Of a stretch of DNA of 59,558 bases, positions 8,969 through 18,204 are shown one piece after another. Below the pieces are notes generated by a model. That model searched no databases and had not been told where the DNA came from. It saw nothing but the letters and a program-made list of their open reading frames with translations. The translations under genes and the position numbers were made by a program. Within the stretch, counting starts at the first letter, position 1, and the number at the start of each line of letters is the position of its first letter. Where the stretch lies: contig CACWIN010000009.1 in assembly GCA_902760965.1 (NCBI GenBank), forward strand, positions 1-59,558, in the 5' to 3' direction. The DNA is from an uncultured Bacteroidales bacterium. Lineage in GTDB: Bacteria; Bacteroidota; Bacteroidia; Bacteroidales; Bacteroidaceae.

Positions 8969-10099
8969 ATGAAGATAGTCATTTTAGGGACAGCATGGCC
9001 GTATCGCGGAGGCATAGCCGACTTTAACAACCGGCTGGCACAGGAATTCATAAGTGAGGGCAACCAGGTCAGGATAATAACCTTTACCCTACAGTACCCT
9101 TCGTTCCTGTTCCCCGGCAAGACGCAGTATTCACCCGACCCACAGCCTGAGGGACTGGATATTGTTAGGCGGCTTAACTCGGTAAACCCCTTTAACTGGA
9201 TTAAGGTTAGCAGGGATATCCGCAATGAAAAACCGGATTTGCTTATTGTTCCGTTCTGGATGCCCTTTATGGGAGTATCCATAGGTGCTGTTTCAAGGAT
9301 GGCAAAAAAATGCGGTGCAAAAAGGATTGCCATACTGCATAATCTTATTCCTCATGAGCATAAACCGGGCGATAAGATCCTGTCGCGCTATTTTATCAAG
9401 TCCGTTGACGGATACGTGGCCCTGTCAGAATCGGTTTTGGCCGATATAAACCTGTTTGACACAAAAAAGCCGCGTACGTTCTGCCCCCACCCGCTCTATG
9501 ATCATTTTGGAGCCATAGCATCCCGCCAAGAGTCACTGAAACACCTGGGACTGGATCCGGCATACCGTTACATCCTGTTCTTTGGACTTATACGTGACTA
9601 TAAGGGACTGGACCTGCTCCTTAAGGCATACGCCGACAGCCGTCTGCGTGAACTGAACGTAAGACTGCTGGTAACCGGAGAGTTTTACGGCAGTTCCGAC
9701 AAGTACTTTGAACTTGAAAAGCAACTTGGACTTGAAGGACTGGTAATATGGAAAAACGAATTCGTGCCGGCCAATGAGGTTAGTTACTGTTTTGGTGCAG
9801 CCGACCTGATAGCACAGCCCTACAAGACCGCCACTCAGAGCGGTGTATCACAGATAGCATATCACTTTGAAAAGCCTATGCTGGTTACAAAGGTTGGCGG
9901 TCTGGCCGAGATTGTCCCCAACGGAATAGCAGGTTATGCAGTTGAACCCGAACCGGCCCAAATAGCCGATGGATTGGTTGATTTCTTTAAGAACAACCGC
10001 CAGGAGCAGTTTACCAAGGGGATTATTGAGGAAAAAAAGAAATACTCCTGGAGCAATATGACTCAAGCCGTTTACAAAGTTTGCGGTGGAACAAATTAA
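8969..10099 (+). CDS. Glycosyltransferase family 4 (GT-B) protein
   Basis: A protein of 376 residues with a GT-B architecture. The N-terminal Rossmann domain starts KIVILGTAWPYRGGIADF, with a glycine-rich acceptor loop. The C-terminal nucleotide-sugar domain contains ILFFGLIRDYKGLDLLLKA, then an EFVPANEVSYCFGAADL segment and a PYKTATQSGVSQIAY stretch in the usual EX7E region. The family transfers a sugar from a nucleotide donor to lipid or polysaccharide acceptors at the cytoplasmic membrane face. The donor and acceptor cannot be read from sequence. It stands alone between divergent YfhO and rnr. Confidence 0.85.
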   Translation: MKIVILGTAWPYRGGIADFNNRLAQEFISEGNQVRIITFTLQYPSFLFPGKTQYSPDPQPEGLDIVRRLNSVNPFNWIKVSRDIRNEKPDLLIVPFWMPFMGVSIGAVSRMAKKCGAKRIAILHNLIPHEHKPGDKILSRYFIKSVDGYVALSESVLADINLFDTKKPRTFCPHPLYDHFGAIASRQESLKHLGLDPAYRYILFFGLIRDYKGLDLLLKAYADSRLRELNVRLLVTGEFYGSSDKYFELEKQLGLEGLVIWKNEFVPANEVSYCFGAADLIAQPYKTATQSGVSQIAYHFEKPMLVTKVGGLAEIVPNGIAGYAVEPEPAQIADGLVDFFKNNRQEQFTKGIIEEKKKYSWSNMTQAVYKVCGGTN

Positions 10100-10113
10100 A
10101 ATTAGTATCTTAG
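10080..10113 (+). promoter_or_regulatory. Predicted rnr promoter
   Basis: TTTG at 10080-10083, a 22-base spacer, then TATCTTAG at 10106-10113 (one mismatch to TAnnTTTG), 24 bases before the rnr start. The minus-33 box overlaps the end of the upstream gene. Confidence 0.45.
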
Positions 10114-10137
10114 TAGACCGAACATAATTATACCGAT

Positions 10138-12306
10138 ATGGGAAGATCATACAAAGGAGGTGTCCGTCTTAACAAAAGGAACATGACGGACCTTATCACG
10201 GACTGGTTCCGTGACAATCAGGACAGCACAATAAGTGTAAAACGTCTTTATGATGAGCTTAAGCTAAAGACTCATCCCATGCGCAGCATGTGTCTGGACA
10301 TTGTACTGGACCTAGTGGAAGACGGTTTCCTTAAGGAAAAGGACGGACAGTTCTGCCTGATGCAAAAGAGCAAGTTCATTGATGGTGTGCTCCAGCGCCG
10401 TGTGGGCGGCAAGAATTTCCTGGTGCCCGATGACGGAAGTGACCCCATATTTGTAGCAGAACGAAATTCGGCCGGAGCCGTGAACGGTGACCGCGTGCGG
10501 ATTGTGCTCTTTGCCCGACGTCCGCATTCGGGCCCCGAAGGTGAGGTGACTGAGATCCTTAAGCGTGCCAAGGATACGTTTGTGGGCACTCTCCAGGTTA
10601 AGGGCAAGTTTGCCTATCTGGTTACACCCGACAGGTCGGACCGTGACATTTTTATCCCCTTATCGGGCCTTAAGAAAGGTCGTGACGGTGAGAAAGCCGT
10701 GGTTAAGGTTGTTGAATGGCCCGATACCCCTGACCGTAATCCGGTTGGAAAGGTGATTGACATATTGGGTGCTGCAGGTGAAAACAACACCGAGATGCAT
10801 GCAATCCTGGCTGAGTACGGTCTGCCTTACAGCTATCCAGAAAACGTGGAGCAGGCTGCCAATCAGATACCGTCAGAGATTTCTGACGAAGCTCTTGCAG
10901 GACGTGAGGATTTCCGTAACGTGGTTACATTCACCATTGACCCTCGTGACGCCAAGGATTTTGACGACGCGTTGTCCATACGTCCCATCAAGAAGGGGCT
11001 TTGGGAGGTTGGTGTCCACATTGCCGATGTAAGCTATTACGTTCAGGAGGGCACAATTATTGACAAGGAGGCTTATAAGCGTGCCACATCGGTCTACCTG
11101 GTGGACCGCACCATACCTATGCTTCCCGAAAAGCTGTGCAACAACCTGTGTTCGTTGCGTCAGGATGAGGACAAACTTACCTATTCGGTAATTCTTGAAA
11201 TGACCGATGCAGGTGTGGTAAAGCGTTCGCACATAGCACGTACCGTTATTCGCAGCAACCGCCGCTTTACTTACGAGGAGGTTCAGGCCATAATAGAGCG
11301 TGAGCAGCAGGGTGGCAAGGAGCCGCTGCCAGGCGATGAGTTCAAGACCGAGATAATGACATTGGACAGCCTGGCCAAGATACTGCGCGACAAGCGTATG
11401 GCCGACGGTGCTCTGAGTTTTGACCGTGTTGAGGTCCGTTTTGACATAGACGAGAAAGGACACCCGATAAGCGTATTCTTTAAGGAGTCAAAGGATGCCA
11501 ACAAACTGGTGGAGGAGTTTATGCTGCTGGCCAACCGGACAGTGGCAGAGTCCATTGGAAATGTAAGGGGCGGTAATCCCAAGACATTCGTTTACCGTGT
11601 ACATGACGAGCCGGACCCCGAACGCATGGAGACTCTCAAGAATTTTGTGGCTAAATTCGGCTATAAGCTCAAGGCTACGGGCGAGCCTACCGACATGGCA
11701 AAATCCATGAACAAGATGCTGGCCCAGGTTAAGGGCACAAAAGAGCAGGAACTTATTGAAACCATATCAATACGCTCCATGCAAAAGGCATGCTATACGA
11801 CCGAAAACATAGGACACTATGGCTTGGCATTCAAGTACTATACCCACTTTACTTCGCCAATCCGTCGTTACCCCGACCTGATGGTTCACCGTCTGCTTAC
11901 CCGATACCTGAACGGAGGACGCACCGTGAGCCAGCCCAAATATGAGGAGTACTGCGAACACTGCTCCGGTCAGGAACAGCTTGCCGAGCAGGCCGAACGC
12001 GCCAGTATAAAGTACAAGCAGGTTGAGTATATGTCGGACCGCATGGGACAGGTATTTGACGCTGTAATAAGCGGTGTCACCGAGTGGGGAATATACGCCG
12101 AGATTGTGGAAAACAAGTGCGAGGGTATGATTCCTATCCGTTCTCTGGGCGGTGACTACTTTGAGTTTGACGACAAGAACTACTGCCTGATTGGACAGCG
12201 CACCCGCAAACGGTACCGTTTGGGTGACCACATAAAAATCAAGGTTGCCCGATGCAACCTTGAAAAGAAGCAGATGGATTACGAATTGGTATCAGCCGAA
12301 GAGTAA
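10138..12306 (+). CDS. rnr: Ribonuclease R (3'-5' exoribonuclease)
   Basis: A protein of 722 residues with the complete RNase II/R architecture. It has an N-terminal winged-helix region (about 15-75), cold-shock OB folds (about 80-220) and the RNB catalytic domain starting at about 250. The magnesium-binding motif IDPRDAKDFDDALS lies near 267-280. The C-terminal S1 domain (about 635-715) includes GVTEWGIYAEI, and the protein ends in a short acidic tail. The enzyme degrades structured RNA and helps in rRNA and mRNA quality control in the cytoplasm. The gene ends in a strong intrinsic terminator. Confidence 0.95.
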   Translation: MGRSYKGGVRLNKRNMTDLITDWFRDNQDSTISVKRLYDELKLKTHPMRSMCLDIVLDLVEDGFLKEKDGQFCLMQKSKFIDGVLQRRVGGKNFLVPDDGSDPIFVAERNSAGAVNGDRVRIVLFARRPHSGPEGEVTEILKRAKDTFVGTLQVKGKFAYLVTPDRSDRDIFIPLSGLKKGRDGEKAVVKVVEWPDTPDRNPVGKVIDILGAAGENNTEMHAILAEYGLPYSYPENVEQAANQIPSEISDEALAGREDFRNVVTFTIDPRDAKDFDDALSIRPIKKGLWEVGVHIADVSYYVQEGTIIDKEAYKRATSVYLVDRTIPMLPEKLCNNLCSLRQDEDKLTYSVILEMTDAGVVKRSHIARTVIRSNRRFTYEEVQAIIEREQQGGKEPLPGDEFKTEIMTLDSLAKILRDKRMADGALSFDRVEVRFDIDEKGHPISVFFKESKDANKLVEEFMLLANRTVAESIGNVRGGNPKTFVYRVHDEPDPERMETLKNFVAKFGYKLKATGEPTDMAKSMNKMLAQVKGTKEQELIETISIRSMQKACYTTENIGHYGLAFKYYTHFTSPIRRYPDLMVHRLLTRYLNGGRTVSQPKYEEYCEHCSGQEQLAEQAERASIKYKQVEYMSDRMGQVFDAVISGVTEWGIYAEIVENKCEGMIPIRSLGGDYFEFDDKNYCLIGQRTRKRYRLGDHIKIKVARCNLEKKQMDYELVSAEE

Positions 12307-12337
12307 AAAAAGGGACCAAAGTTTGGTCCCTTTTTTT
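12305..12337. terminator. Bidirectional intrinsic terminator between rnr and the GntR gene
   Basis: A perfect inverted repeat with 16-base arms (12305-12320 and 12322-12337) around one central base. The GC core is GGGACC/GGTCCC, flanked by A7 and T7. It can stop transcription from rnr and, on the other strand, from the GntR operon. The stop codon of the GntR gene lies inside it. Confidence 0.9.
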
Positions 12338-12674
12338 ACTTTAAATAATCTTCAGGTTTTAATTCTAGCAGACGCATGCGGCGCAGAATCTGCGGGAGTT
12401 CATTCTCCAAAAAGTCCGTACGCATCTTTTCCAATGCAATTTTTTTTGCGCCATCGGCCACAAAGTAACCTATACCGCGCTGATTGTATATTATTCCGTC
12501 CATAGTAAGTTTTTCGTAACTGCGCATGGCAGTGTTTGGGTTTACTCCTAATTCTGATCCTAGTTCACGTACCGAAAGGATTCTGTCACCCTCCTTCAGC
12601 TCTCCGCTCAGAATCTTCTCCGATATGCCGTCGGCTATCTGGAGATAAATCGGTTTATTCTGATTGAATTCCAT
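12336..12674 (-). CDS. GntR-family (YtrA-type) transcriptional regulator
   Basis: A short protein of 112 residues. A winged helix-turn-helix occupies about residues 8-75 (PIYLQIADGISEKI, then RILSVRELGSELGVNPNTAM and a YFVADGA wing). A short helical C-terminal tail follows, with no large effector domain, as in the YtrA subfamily. Such proteins usually repress an adjacent ABC transporter operon. Here the gene is last in an operon after the ATPase (13561-14388) and permease (12687-13544). A GTGTnTTA-type imperfect palindrome at the operon promoter is the likely operator. Confidence 0.87.
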   Translation of the reverse strand: MEFNQNKPIYLQIADGISEKILSGELKEGDRILSVRELGSELGVNPNTAMRSYEKLTMDGIIYNQRGIGYFVADGAKKIALEKMRTDFLENELPQILRRMRLLELKPEDYLK

Positions 12675-12686
12675 AGCAGTCCTTTT

Positions 12687-13544
12687 TTAGTGTTTGATCT
12701 TTTTTACTCTAAGCCAGATTAGTGCTATCAGGCCTAAATTTACAACAGTATCCGATATTGTGTCATACAGGATGGCATGATTTGCAATCCAGCCATTACC
12801 ATAAATGCTATTTATGCCTTTTGAACCGTATGTGTCCACAAATTCCATAAAGTTATCGGCATACTTAAAGACCATTACAGCCATAATTACTGTACCTATT
12901 ACCGATCCTAAAGCCATAAGACAGCCAAATGTCTTGGCGGTTTTTGCAGTTTTGAATATTGTTGCGCCCAGCAGGAAATACAGGATATTCTGAATGGCGT
13001 CATCAACAAATATCCACCAACTGGACAAAAGCTGTATATTCATGGCATTTGCAGCTGAATTGGTTTCGGTTAACGCACGGATACAAAAATCCTTGATCTG
13101 AGTCGATGACAGCATGATGGCATCGCCTGCGCCAGGTGCGGCAAGACAAATAAGCATATCGGCTACCAACCAGATTGCAAAGAACAGGAAAGGAGCAACT
13201 ATGCAGGATACAACCACCATGGAGAGGGTCTTTTCCAGTGATGAAGCAGGGAGCTGCAGGAACATTGTTCCGGCACTTTTGTCGGTAATCTTTCCATAAA
13301 CCTTGGCGGGGGTGGTAATTGCAAACAGGAATCCGGTAATCAGCATTATGGTTGTTCTTCCGCCCAGTCCAAGGCTGTACCACTCTGTTCCGAATATTAT
13401 TGAAAATGCACCGACAATAAGGAATATGGCAACACCTATCAGCGAAAAGACAATCAGATTGACACTATGCTCTGATATATAGTTTCTTAAGTCTGCAACC
13501 AGCAGCTTACCAAACCTTCCGGGATTGAATATATCGTTTTTCAT
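12687..13544 (-). CDS. ABC transporter permease-type membrane protein
   Basis: About 285 residues starting MKNDIFNPGRFGKLLVADLR; a longer upstream reading would extend into the ATPase gene. Six hydrophobic segments are visible, for example ITGFLFAITTPAKVYGK and APFLFFAIWLVADMLICLA. This matches small ABC-2-like permeases paired with YtrB-type ATPases. It lies 16 bases after the ATPase stop and 12 bases before GntR, so the three form one operon. The substrate is unknown; related systems respond to cell-envelope stress or antibiotics. Confidence 0.75.
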   Translation of the reverse strand: MKNDIFNPGRFGKLLVADLRNYISEHSVNLIVFSLIGVAIFLIVGAFSIIFGTEWYSLGLGGRTTIMLITGFLFAITTPAKVYGKITDKSAGTMFLQLPASSLEKTLSMVVVSCIVAPFLFFAIWLVADMLICLAAPGAGDAIMLSSTQIKDFCIRALTETNSAANAMNIQLLSSWWIFVDDAIQNILYFLLGATIFKTAKTAKTFGCLMALGSVIGTVIMAVMVFKYADNFMEFVDTYGSKGINSIYGNGWIANHAILYDTISDTVVNLGLIALIWLRVKKIKH

Positions 13545-13560
13545 ATTGCTTGTCAGTTTA

Positions 13561-14388
13561 TCAGTTCTTGAACATGTTTTTAATTCTCTCTTTATTGTTA
13601 AGGGTGGTGTTGAACAGAGCCTCAATATTTACTTTGCTCTCCAAACCATCCTTGTTCTCAACTACCTGGATGCAACCTCCGGGAATCATTTCGGAGTAGA
13701 GGGCATCGGACAGGACATCCGATGAATAATCAAAATAGAGTTTCTGTGAGATTTCCTCAACGGTAGCATTCAACAGCACATCCCTGCGGTCAAGAATGAT
13801 AATGGGGTCAATTATGGCCTCAAGGTCTCTTGCCTGGTGTGTTGAGATGAGCAGCGTTGAGTCATCGGACGTGTACTTTGTAATAGCCTTGCGGAACTGG
13901 GCCTTTGAGGGAATGTCAAGTCCGTTGGTAGGCTCATCCATGAACAGGTAACGGGTGCTTGTTGCCAGGGCAAAACTTATGAAAGCCTTTTTAAGCTGGC
14001 CGTAAGACATCTGATCCATCCTCATGTCGGGGTTGGTATCAAATATCTTCATTATCTCGTTGAACTTGTCCATGCTGAACTTTTCCCAGAACTGACCATA
14101 GTTCTGAGCATAGACAGTGGCTGTCATGCGCATGGCAGGGACTTCGTCCGACAGATAATAGATATTGGAAAGGAATGAGGGTTTACGGTCAAAAGGATCC
14201 ATTCCATCAACATTGATGGATCCGTTGGTGGGCTTCTTAAGACCGGCAAGCAAGGTGAGAAGGGTTGTCTTTCCAACCCCGTTTTCGCCAAGAAGGCCGT
14301 AAATGCAACCTTCTTTCAGATCAAGGTTGATCTGCGTCAGTACTTGGAATTGTCCGTAACTGAATGCTAAATCTTTAATTTCAATCAT
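13561..14388 (-). CDS. ABC transporter ATP-binding protein
   Basis: A protein of 275 residues and a complete ABC ATPase. Walker A is GENGVGKTT at 34-42. The signature is the degenerate MSYGQLKKAF where LSGGQ is expected, Walker B is YLFMDEPTNGLD, and the H-loop is STHQARDLE. The extra C-terminal 60 residues resemble those of YtrB/CcmA-like exporters. It is the first gene of the minus-strand operon with the permease and GntR regulator. It would power export through the neighbouring permease at the inner membrane. Confidence 0.9.
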   Translation of the reverse strand: MIEIKDLAFSYGQFQVLTQINLDLKEGCIYGLLGENGVGKTTLLTLLAGLKKPTNGSINVDGMDPFDRKPSFLSNIYYLSDEVPAMRMTATVYAQNYGQFWEKFSMDKFNEIMKIFDTNPDMRMDQMSYGQLKKAFISFALATSTRYLFMDEPTNGLDIPSKAQFRKAITKYTSDDSTLLISTHQARDLEAIIDPIIILDRRDVLLNATVEEISQKLYFDYSSDVLSDALYSEMIPGGCIQVVENKDGLESKVNIEALFNTTLNNKERIKNMFKN

Positions 14389-14434
14389 AACTTTATTATA
14401 AATGAATGATGTTGTTGTTTTGTTGTGCCTATCG

Positions 14435-14466
14435 GTGTATTACTTCACTAAGACACTGCAAATATA
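14435..14466 (-). promoter_or_regulatory. Promoter and GntR operator of the ABC transporter operon
   Basis: Read on the minus strand, TATATTTG (14466-14459) is a minus-7 box. Immediately downstream, 14456-14435 is a 22-base imperfect palindrome with half-sites GTGTATTACTT and GTGTCTTAGTG (8 of 11 bases identical). It covers the expected transcription start, which suits repression by the operon-encoded GntR protein. Confidence 0.65.
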
Positions 14467-14558
14467 CAGCCTGTTTTTTTATCCGCAATATCTTTAACTA
14501 ATTTTAACCTTCGGCCCATTTGCACCGTCCCCATTTTCCCCAATCTTCAGAAAAGTCC

Positions 14559-14566
14559 TATCTTTG
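14559..14566 (+). promoter_or_regulatory. Predicted promoter of the helicase gene
   Basis: TATCTTTG, a perfect TAnnTTTG box, lies 23 bases before the ATG at 14590. A T-rich stretch around 14533-14537 sits at the minus-33 position. Confidence 0.6.
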
Positions 14567-14589
14567 CAATAACCAAACTCTAAACCACT

Positions 14590-16749
14590 ATGAAAAAAGA
14601 CCACTTGTTTGAACTGGCCGAAAGCTACATCGCACAGACAGGCATTTCGGTATTCCTGACCGGAAGAGCCGGAACAGGAAAAACCACATTCCTTAAATAT
14701 ATAGTAGAGAATACGCCCAAACGCTGCGTTGTGCTGGCGCCTACAGGCGTGGCCGCAATCAACGCCGGTGGAGTTACGATACATTCCTTTTTCCAGCTGC
14801 CGCTCTGCCCGTACCTGCCCGATGTAAAGGAACTTGTCACCGAGTATCAGATGCCGGAGGCACAAAGAAAGCTGCGCAAAGAAAAAGTCAAGATAATCAA
14901 GACTCTGGACCTGCTCATAATAGATGAGATATCGATGGTAAGGGCCGATTTGCTGGATTCGATCGATGCAGTAATGCGCCGATACAGGCACAATGACCAG
15001 CCGTTTGGAGGTGTTCAGCTGCTAATGATAGGCGATGCCCACCAGCTTCCTCCGGTCGTAACCGAAAAAGAGGAGCCATGGCTTAAAAAGGTATACAAAT
15101 CACCTTTCTTTTTCCATTCCAAGGTGATGCAACAGCTTAAGTATGTGACAATTGAGCTGGAAACCGTTTACCGTCAGTCCGATACCACCTTTCTTGATAT
15201 CCTGAACAACATCCGCTCAGGTACAATGGACAATAACACCTATCGACTGTTGAACAGCCGGTTGGATCCCCGATTCAATCCTGACGAAACCATATCGGGC
15301 CAGGGACAGAGATGGATTAGACTTACAACACACAACCGTCAGGCCGACAATATAAACCAGGAAAAGATGAACGCCCTTAAAACCAGGCTGTTCACCTTTT
15401 ATGCAGATATTGAAGGCAATTTCCCGGAAAACGCTTTACCGGCCGAAAAGACACTCCAACTGAAAGAGGGAGCACAGGTTATGTTCCTGAAGAACGACTC
15501 CCGCGAGGGCCGGTATTACAACGGAATGATAGCGACAGTTACATCGCTTGACTATGACGACGGCATTCAAGTGACCGATGAAAACGGGACTCAAATAAAT
15601 GTACCCATAGAAAAATGGGAAAACATAAGGTATGATATAGACAAGGAGACAAAAGAGATCACTCCGATAGTAGAGGGAACATTCTCACAGTATCCATTAA
15701 AAGCTGCCTGGGCCGTAACAATCCACAAGAGCCAGGGACTTACGTTTGACCATGTAATCATTGACGCTGCATCGGCATTCAGTTTCGGTCAAGTGTACGT
15801 GGCACTATCAAGATGCCGCACACTTGAGGGAATAGTATTGAGCAGTCCCATATCACAATCCTGCCTGTACAACAACAGCGATGTATCCGGATTCCACGAT
15901 GAATTCAGGCCCGTCAGTGAAATGGAGAAAGGATTGCAGGAGGCTCGTGATGCATATTACATGAATATACTGAATGAATGTTTCAGCTTTGCGGAGCTGG
16001 TACGTCTTATAGGGTGGATTGGAGGTATTTTCAGGGAACACCTTAAAAAGACATATCCAGACCAGACGGATGTTCTGGAGAACAACCGAAAACAGATCCG
16101 CGATATGGAAACAGTGGCCGAAAAGTTCAGGAGGCAACTGGAAAGGATTGGATGTCAGGACCAGGAACTCTTGAATGAAAGAGTTTCAAAAGCTGCAAAT
16201 TACTTTATGCCGATATTGACCGAAACTGCATCACAGGTTACCCCGATATTGTCAGTATCGGTCGATAACAAGGATGTAAAGACAACGTTATCCGATGCTT
16301 CGGCCGAATTCATTCCTGAATTGTCATTAAGGATCCAGAGCATGAAAAACATACAGGAAAGCGGATTCAGTATAGAATCATTTCTGAAAATCAGGAACGA
16401 TGTACTGCTGTCAACCACAGCCCAACTTAACAAAAAGAACAGGAAAGCTTCAAAGACCACCCAGGAGAAGGAGCAGAAAACCAAGCCGGATGTGTCACAG
16501 ATATATTCCAACAACCGTCATCCGGAACTCATTGAACCGCTCACAGAGTGGAGAACGGAGCAGTATATTACCCAGAACATACGCGCATACTGGGTTCTGA
16601 CCCAACGCACCCTTCTGGAAATAGCCGATACCTGTCCCTCAACCAAGGAAGAACTTCTTGCAGTAAACGGTTTCGGTCCCGCCAAGTGGAAACAGTATGG
16701 GGAGCAGATTCTGGAGATTGTGGCTAAACACAAATCCCCAAAAGGGTAG
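14590..16749 (+). CDS. Pif1/RecD-like superfamily 1 helicase with C-terminal HRDC-like domain
   Basis: A protein of 719 residues. Walker A is GRAGTGKTTF at about 25-34, motif Ia is APTGVAAINAGG and Walker B is LLIIDEISM at about 109-117. Motif III is GDAHQLPPV. The C-terminal helicase motifs (AWAVTIHKSQGLTFD, YVALSRC) are those of Pif1-like 5'-3' helicases. A linker of about 200 residues leads to a terminal HRDC-like module (LLEIADTCPSTKEELLAVNG) that probably binds DNA. The likely role is unwinding of structured DNA during replication or repair. The last 26 bases overlap the convergent miaB gene. Confidence 0.85.
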   Translation: MKKDHLFELAESYIAQTGISVFLTGRAGTGKTTFLKYIVENTPKRCVVLAPTGVAAINAGGVTIHSFFQLPLCPYLPDVKELVTEYQMPEAQRKLRKEKVKIIKTLDLLIIDEISMVRADLLDSIDAVMRRYRHNDQPFGGVQLLMIGDAHQLPPVVTEKEEPWLKKVYKSPFFFHSKVMQQLKYVTIELETVYRQSDTTFLDILNNIRSGTMDNNTYRLLNSRLDPRFNPDETISGQGQRWIRLTTHNRQADNINQEKMNALKTRLFTFYADIEGNFPENALPAEKTLQLKEGAQVMFLKNDSREGRYYNGMIATVTSLDYDDGIQVTDENGTQINVPIEKWENIRYDIDKETKEITPIVEGTFSQYPLKAAWAVTIHKSQGLTFDHVIIDAASAFSFGQVYVALSRCRTLEGIVLSSPISQSCLYNNSDVSGFHDEFRPVSEMEKGLQEARDAYYMNILNECFSFAELVRLIGWIGGIFREHLKKTYPDQTDVLENNRKQIRDMETVAEKFRRQLERIGCQDQELLNERVSKAANYFMPILTETASQVTPILSVSVDNKDVKTTLSDASAEFIPELSLRIQSMKNIQESGFSIESFLKIRNDVLLSTTAQLNKKNRKASKTTQEKEQKTKPDVSQIYSNNRHPELIEPLTEWRTEQYITQNIRAYWVLTQRTLLEIADTCPSTKEELLAVNGFGPAKWKQYGEQILEIVAKHKSPKG

Positions 16750-18052
16750 CGGAGGTTGCATCGGTTATCCGAACCTTCACAAAATCACCTGGACGGTTCG
16801 TCCCCTTGTCAAACACGACCGTGCGGTTCTGCTCAGTGCGGCCATAGAGTTGCTCGCGGGAGCGTTTTGAGTAGCCCTCGGCCAAAACAACATACTCCTT
16901 ACCAATGCACTCGCGGTTGCGCTCCAGCGAAAGCTGGTTCTGCAGCTCTATCATCTCGTTAAGGCGACGAATCTTGACCTCCTCGGGCACATTATCGGGA
17001 AGATGCTTGCTGGCGTAGGTTCCCGGACGCTCCGAATAGCGGAACATGAACGATGCGTCAAAGCGGCACTCACGCATAAGCGACAGACTCTCCTGATGGT
17101 CCTCCTCGGTCTCAGAATGGTATCCGGTAAACATATCGGTGGTAAGACCGCAGTCAGGAATGATACGCTTTATTGCGTCAACACGCTCCAGGTACCATTC
17201 ACGGGTATACTTGCGGTTCATGAGTTTAAGGATACGCGAACTTCCGCTCTGGACCGGCAGATGTATGTGACGGCATATATTGGGAACCTGTGCAATAACG
17301 TGCAGGGTTTCATCGCTCATATCCTTGGGATGTGATGTGGTGAATCTCACTCTCATATCCGGAACTGCCTCTGCAACCATACGTAATAGTTGTGGAAATC
17401 CTACGGTGGATTCTCCGTTTTCAAACTTATAAGAGTTTACGTTCTGGCCCAGAAGAGTGACCTCCTTGTAACCTTTTTTCTTAAGGTCAAGAACCTCGTT
17501 AAGGATGCTTTGGGGATCGCGGCTGCGTTCACGTCCACGGGTGTAAGGAACAATACAGTAGTGGCAGAAATTGTTGCAGCCGCGCATTATTGAAACAAAT
17601 CCGCTTATGTGGTTACCACATATGCGTTCCGGAATAATGTCACGATAAGTCTCGGTGGTTGAGAGCTCCACATCCATTGCTTTGTGGCCGGCCTCAACCT
17701 GAGCCATAAGGTCCGGAAGAGACAGGTAGGCATCGGGACCGCACACTATGTCCACATGATGATTCTCGGTAAGGTCCTCTTTTGTACGCTCAGCCATACA
17801 GCCCATAACACCGATGAAAAGGCTCTTTTTTTTCTTTTTCATGGCATATAGGGCCTCCAGACGGTTCCAGATTTTCTGCTCGGCGTTTTCACGTATGGAG
17901 CAGGTGTTCAGGAATATGGCATCGGCCTGGTCTATGTTATCGGTTGGTTCATAACCGGCCATGCGCATGATTGATGCAATAACCTCACTGTCGGCCACAT
18001 TCATCTGGCAGCCGTATGTCTCTATGAACAGTTTCTTTGTGTTCTCTTCCAT
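16724..18052 (-). CDS. miaB: tRNA-2-methylthio-N6-dimethylallyladenosine synthase MiaB
   Basis: About 442 residues. The N-terminal UPF0004 domain carries its three cluster cysteines (GCQMN at C15, NTCSIREN, GCMAERT). The radical SAM core has the CxxxCxxC motif in GCNNFCHYC near residue 157. The TRAM domain is C-terminal (from about 380). It methylthiolates i6A37 in tRNAs reading UNN codons. The start at 18052 (MEENTKKLFIETYG) is chosen because a promoter box lies 25 bases upstream of it; the more upstream ATG would fall at that box. It converges on the helicase gene with a 26-base overlap. Confidence 0.94.
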   Translation of the reverse strand: MEENTKKLFIETYGCQMNVADSEVIASIMRMAGYEPTDNIDQADAIFLNTCSIRENAEQKIWNRLEALYAMKKKKKSLFIGVMGCMAERTKEDLTENHHVDIVCGPDAYLSLPDLMAQVEAGHKAMDVELSTTETYRDIIPERICGNHISGFVSIMRGCNNFCHYCIVPYTRGRERSRDPQSILNEVLDLKKKGYKEVTLLGQNVNSYKFENGESTVGFPQLLRMVAEAVPDMRVRFTTSHPKDMSDETLHVIAQVPNICRHIHLPVQSGSSRILKLMNRKYTREWYLERVDAIKRIIPDCGLTTDMFTGYHSETEEDHQESLSLMRECRFDASFMFRYSERPGTYASKHLPDNVPEEVKIRRLNEMIELQNQLSLERNRECIGKEYVVLAEGYSKRSREQLYGRTEQNRTVVFDKGTNRPGDFVKVRITDATSATLLGICV

Positions 18053-18076
18053 TTCAGGGTTTGATGTAAGTGGCTG

Positions 18077-18084
18077 CAAAGGTA
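18077..18084 (-). promoter_or_regulatory. Predicted miaB promoter, minus-7 box
   Basis: On the minus strand TACCTTTG matches TAnnTTTG, placing the transcript start near 18070 and supporting the 18052 start codon. Confidence 0.6.
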
Positions 18085-18124
18085 CTCAATTTCCGGCAAC
18101 TCAAGGGAAATACCAACCTACTCT

Positions 18125-18156
18125 CTTGTTTTTATTTGAGGTAATGGTTAATTTTG
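18125..18156 (+). promoter_or_regulatory. Predicted promoter of the CoA-transferase gene
   Basis: CTTG at 18125-18128, a 20-base spacer and TAATTTTG at 18149-18156 fit the Bacteroidota two-box promoter. The leader would be about 45 bases. Confidence 0.5.
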
Positions 18157-18204
18157 CGCGGTTTTTAAAGGTATTGACGTCAAACAAGTTAAAAACATAT
18201 CATA

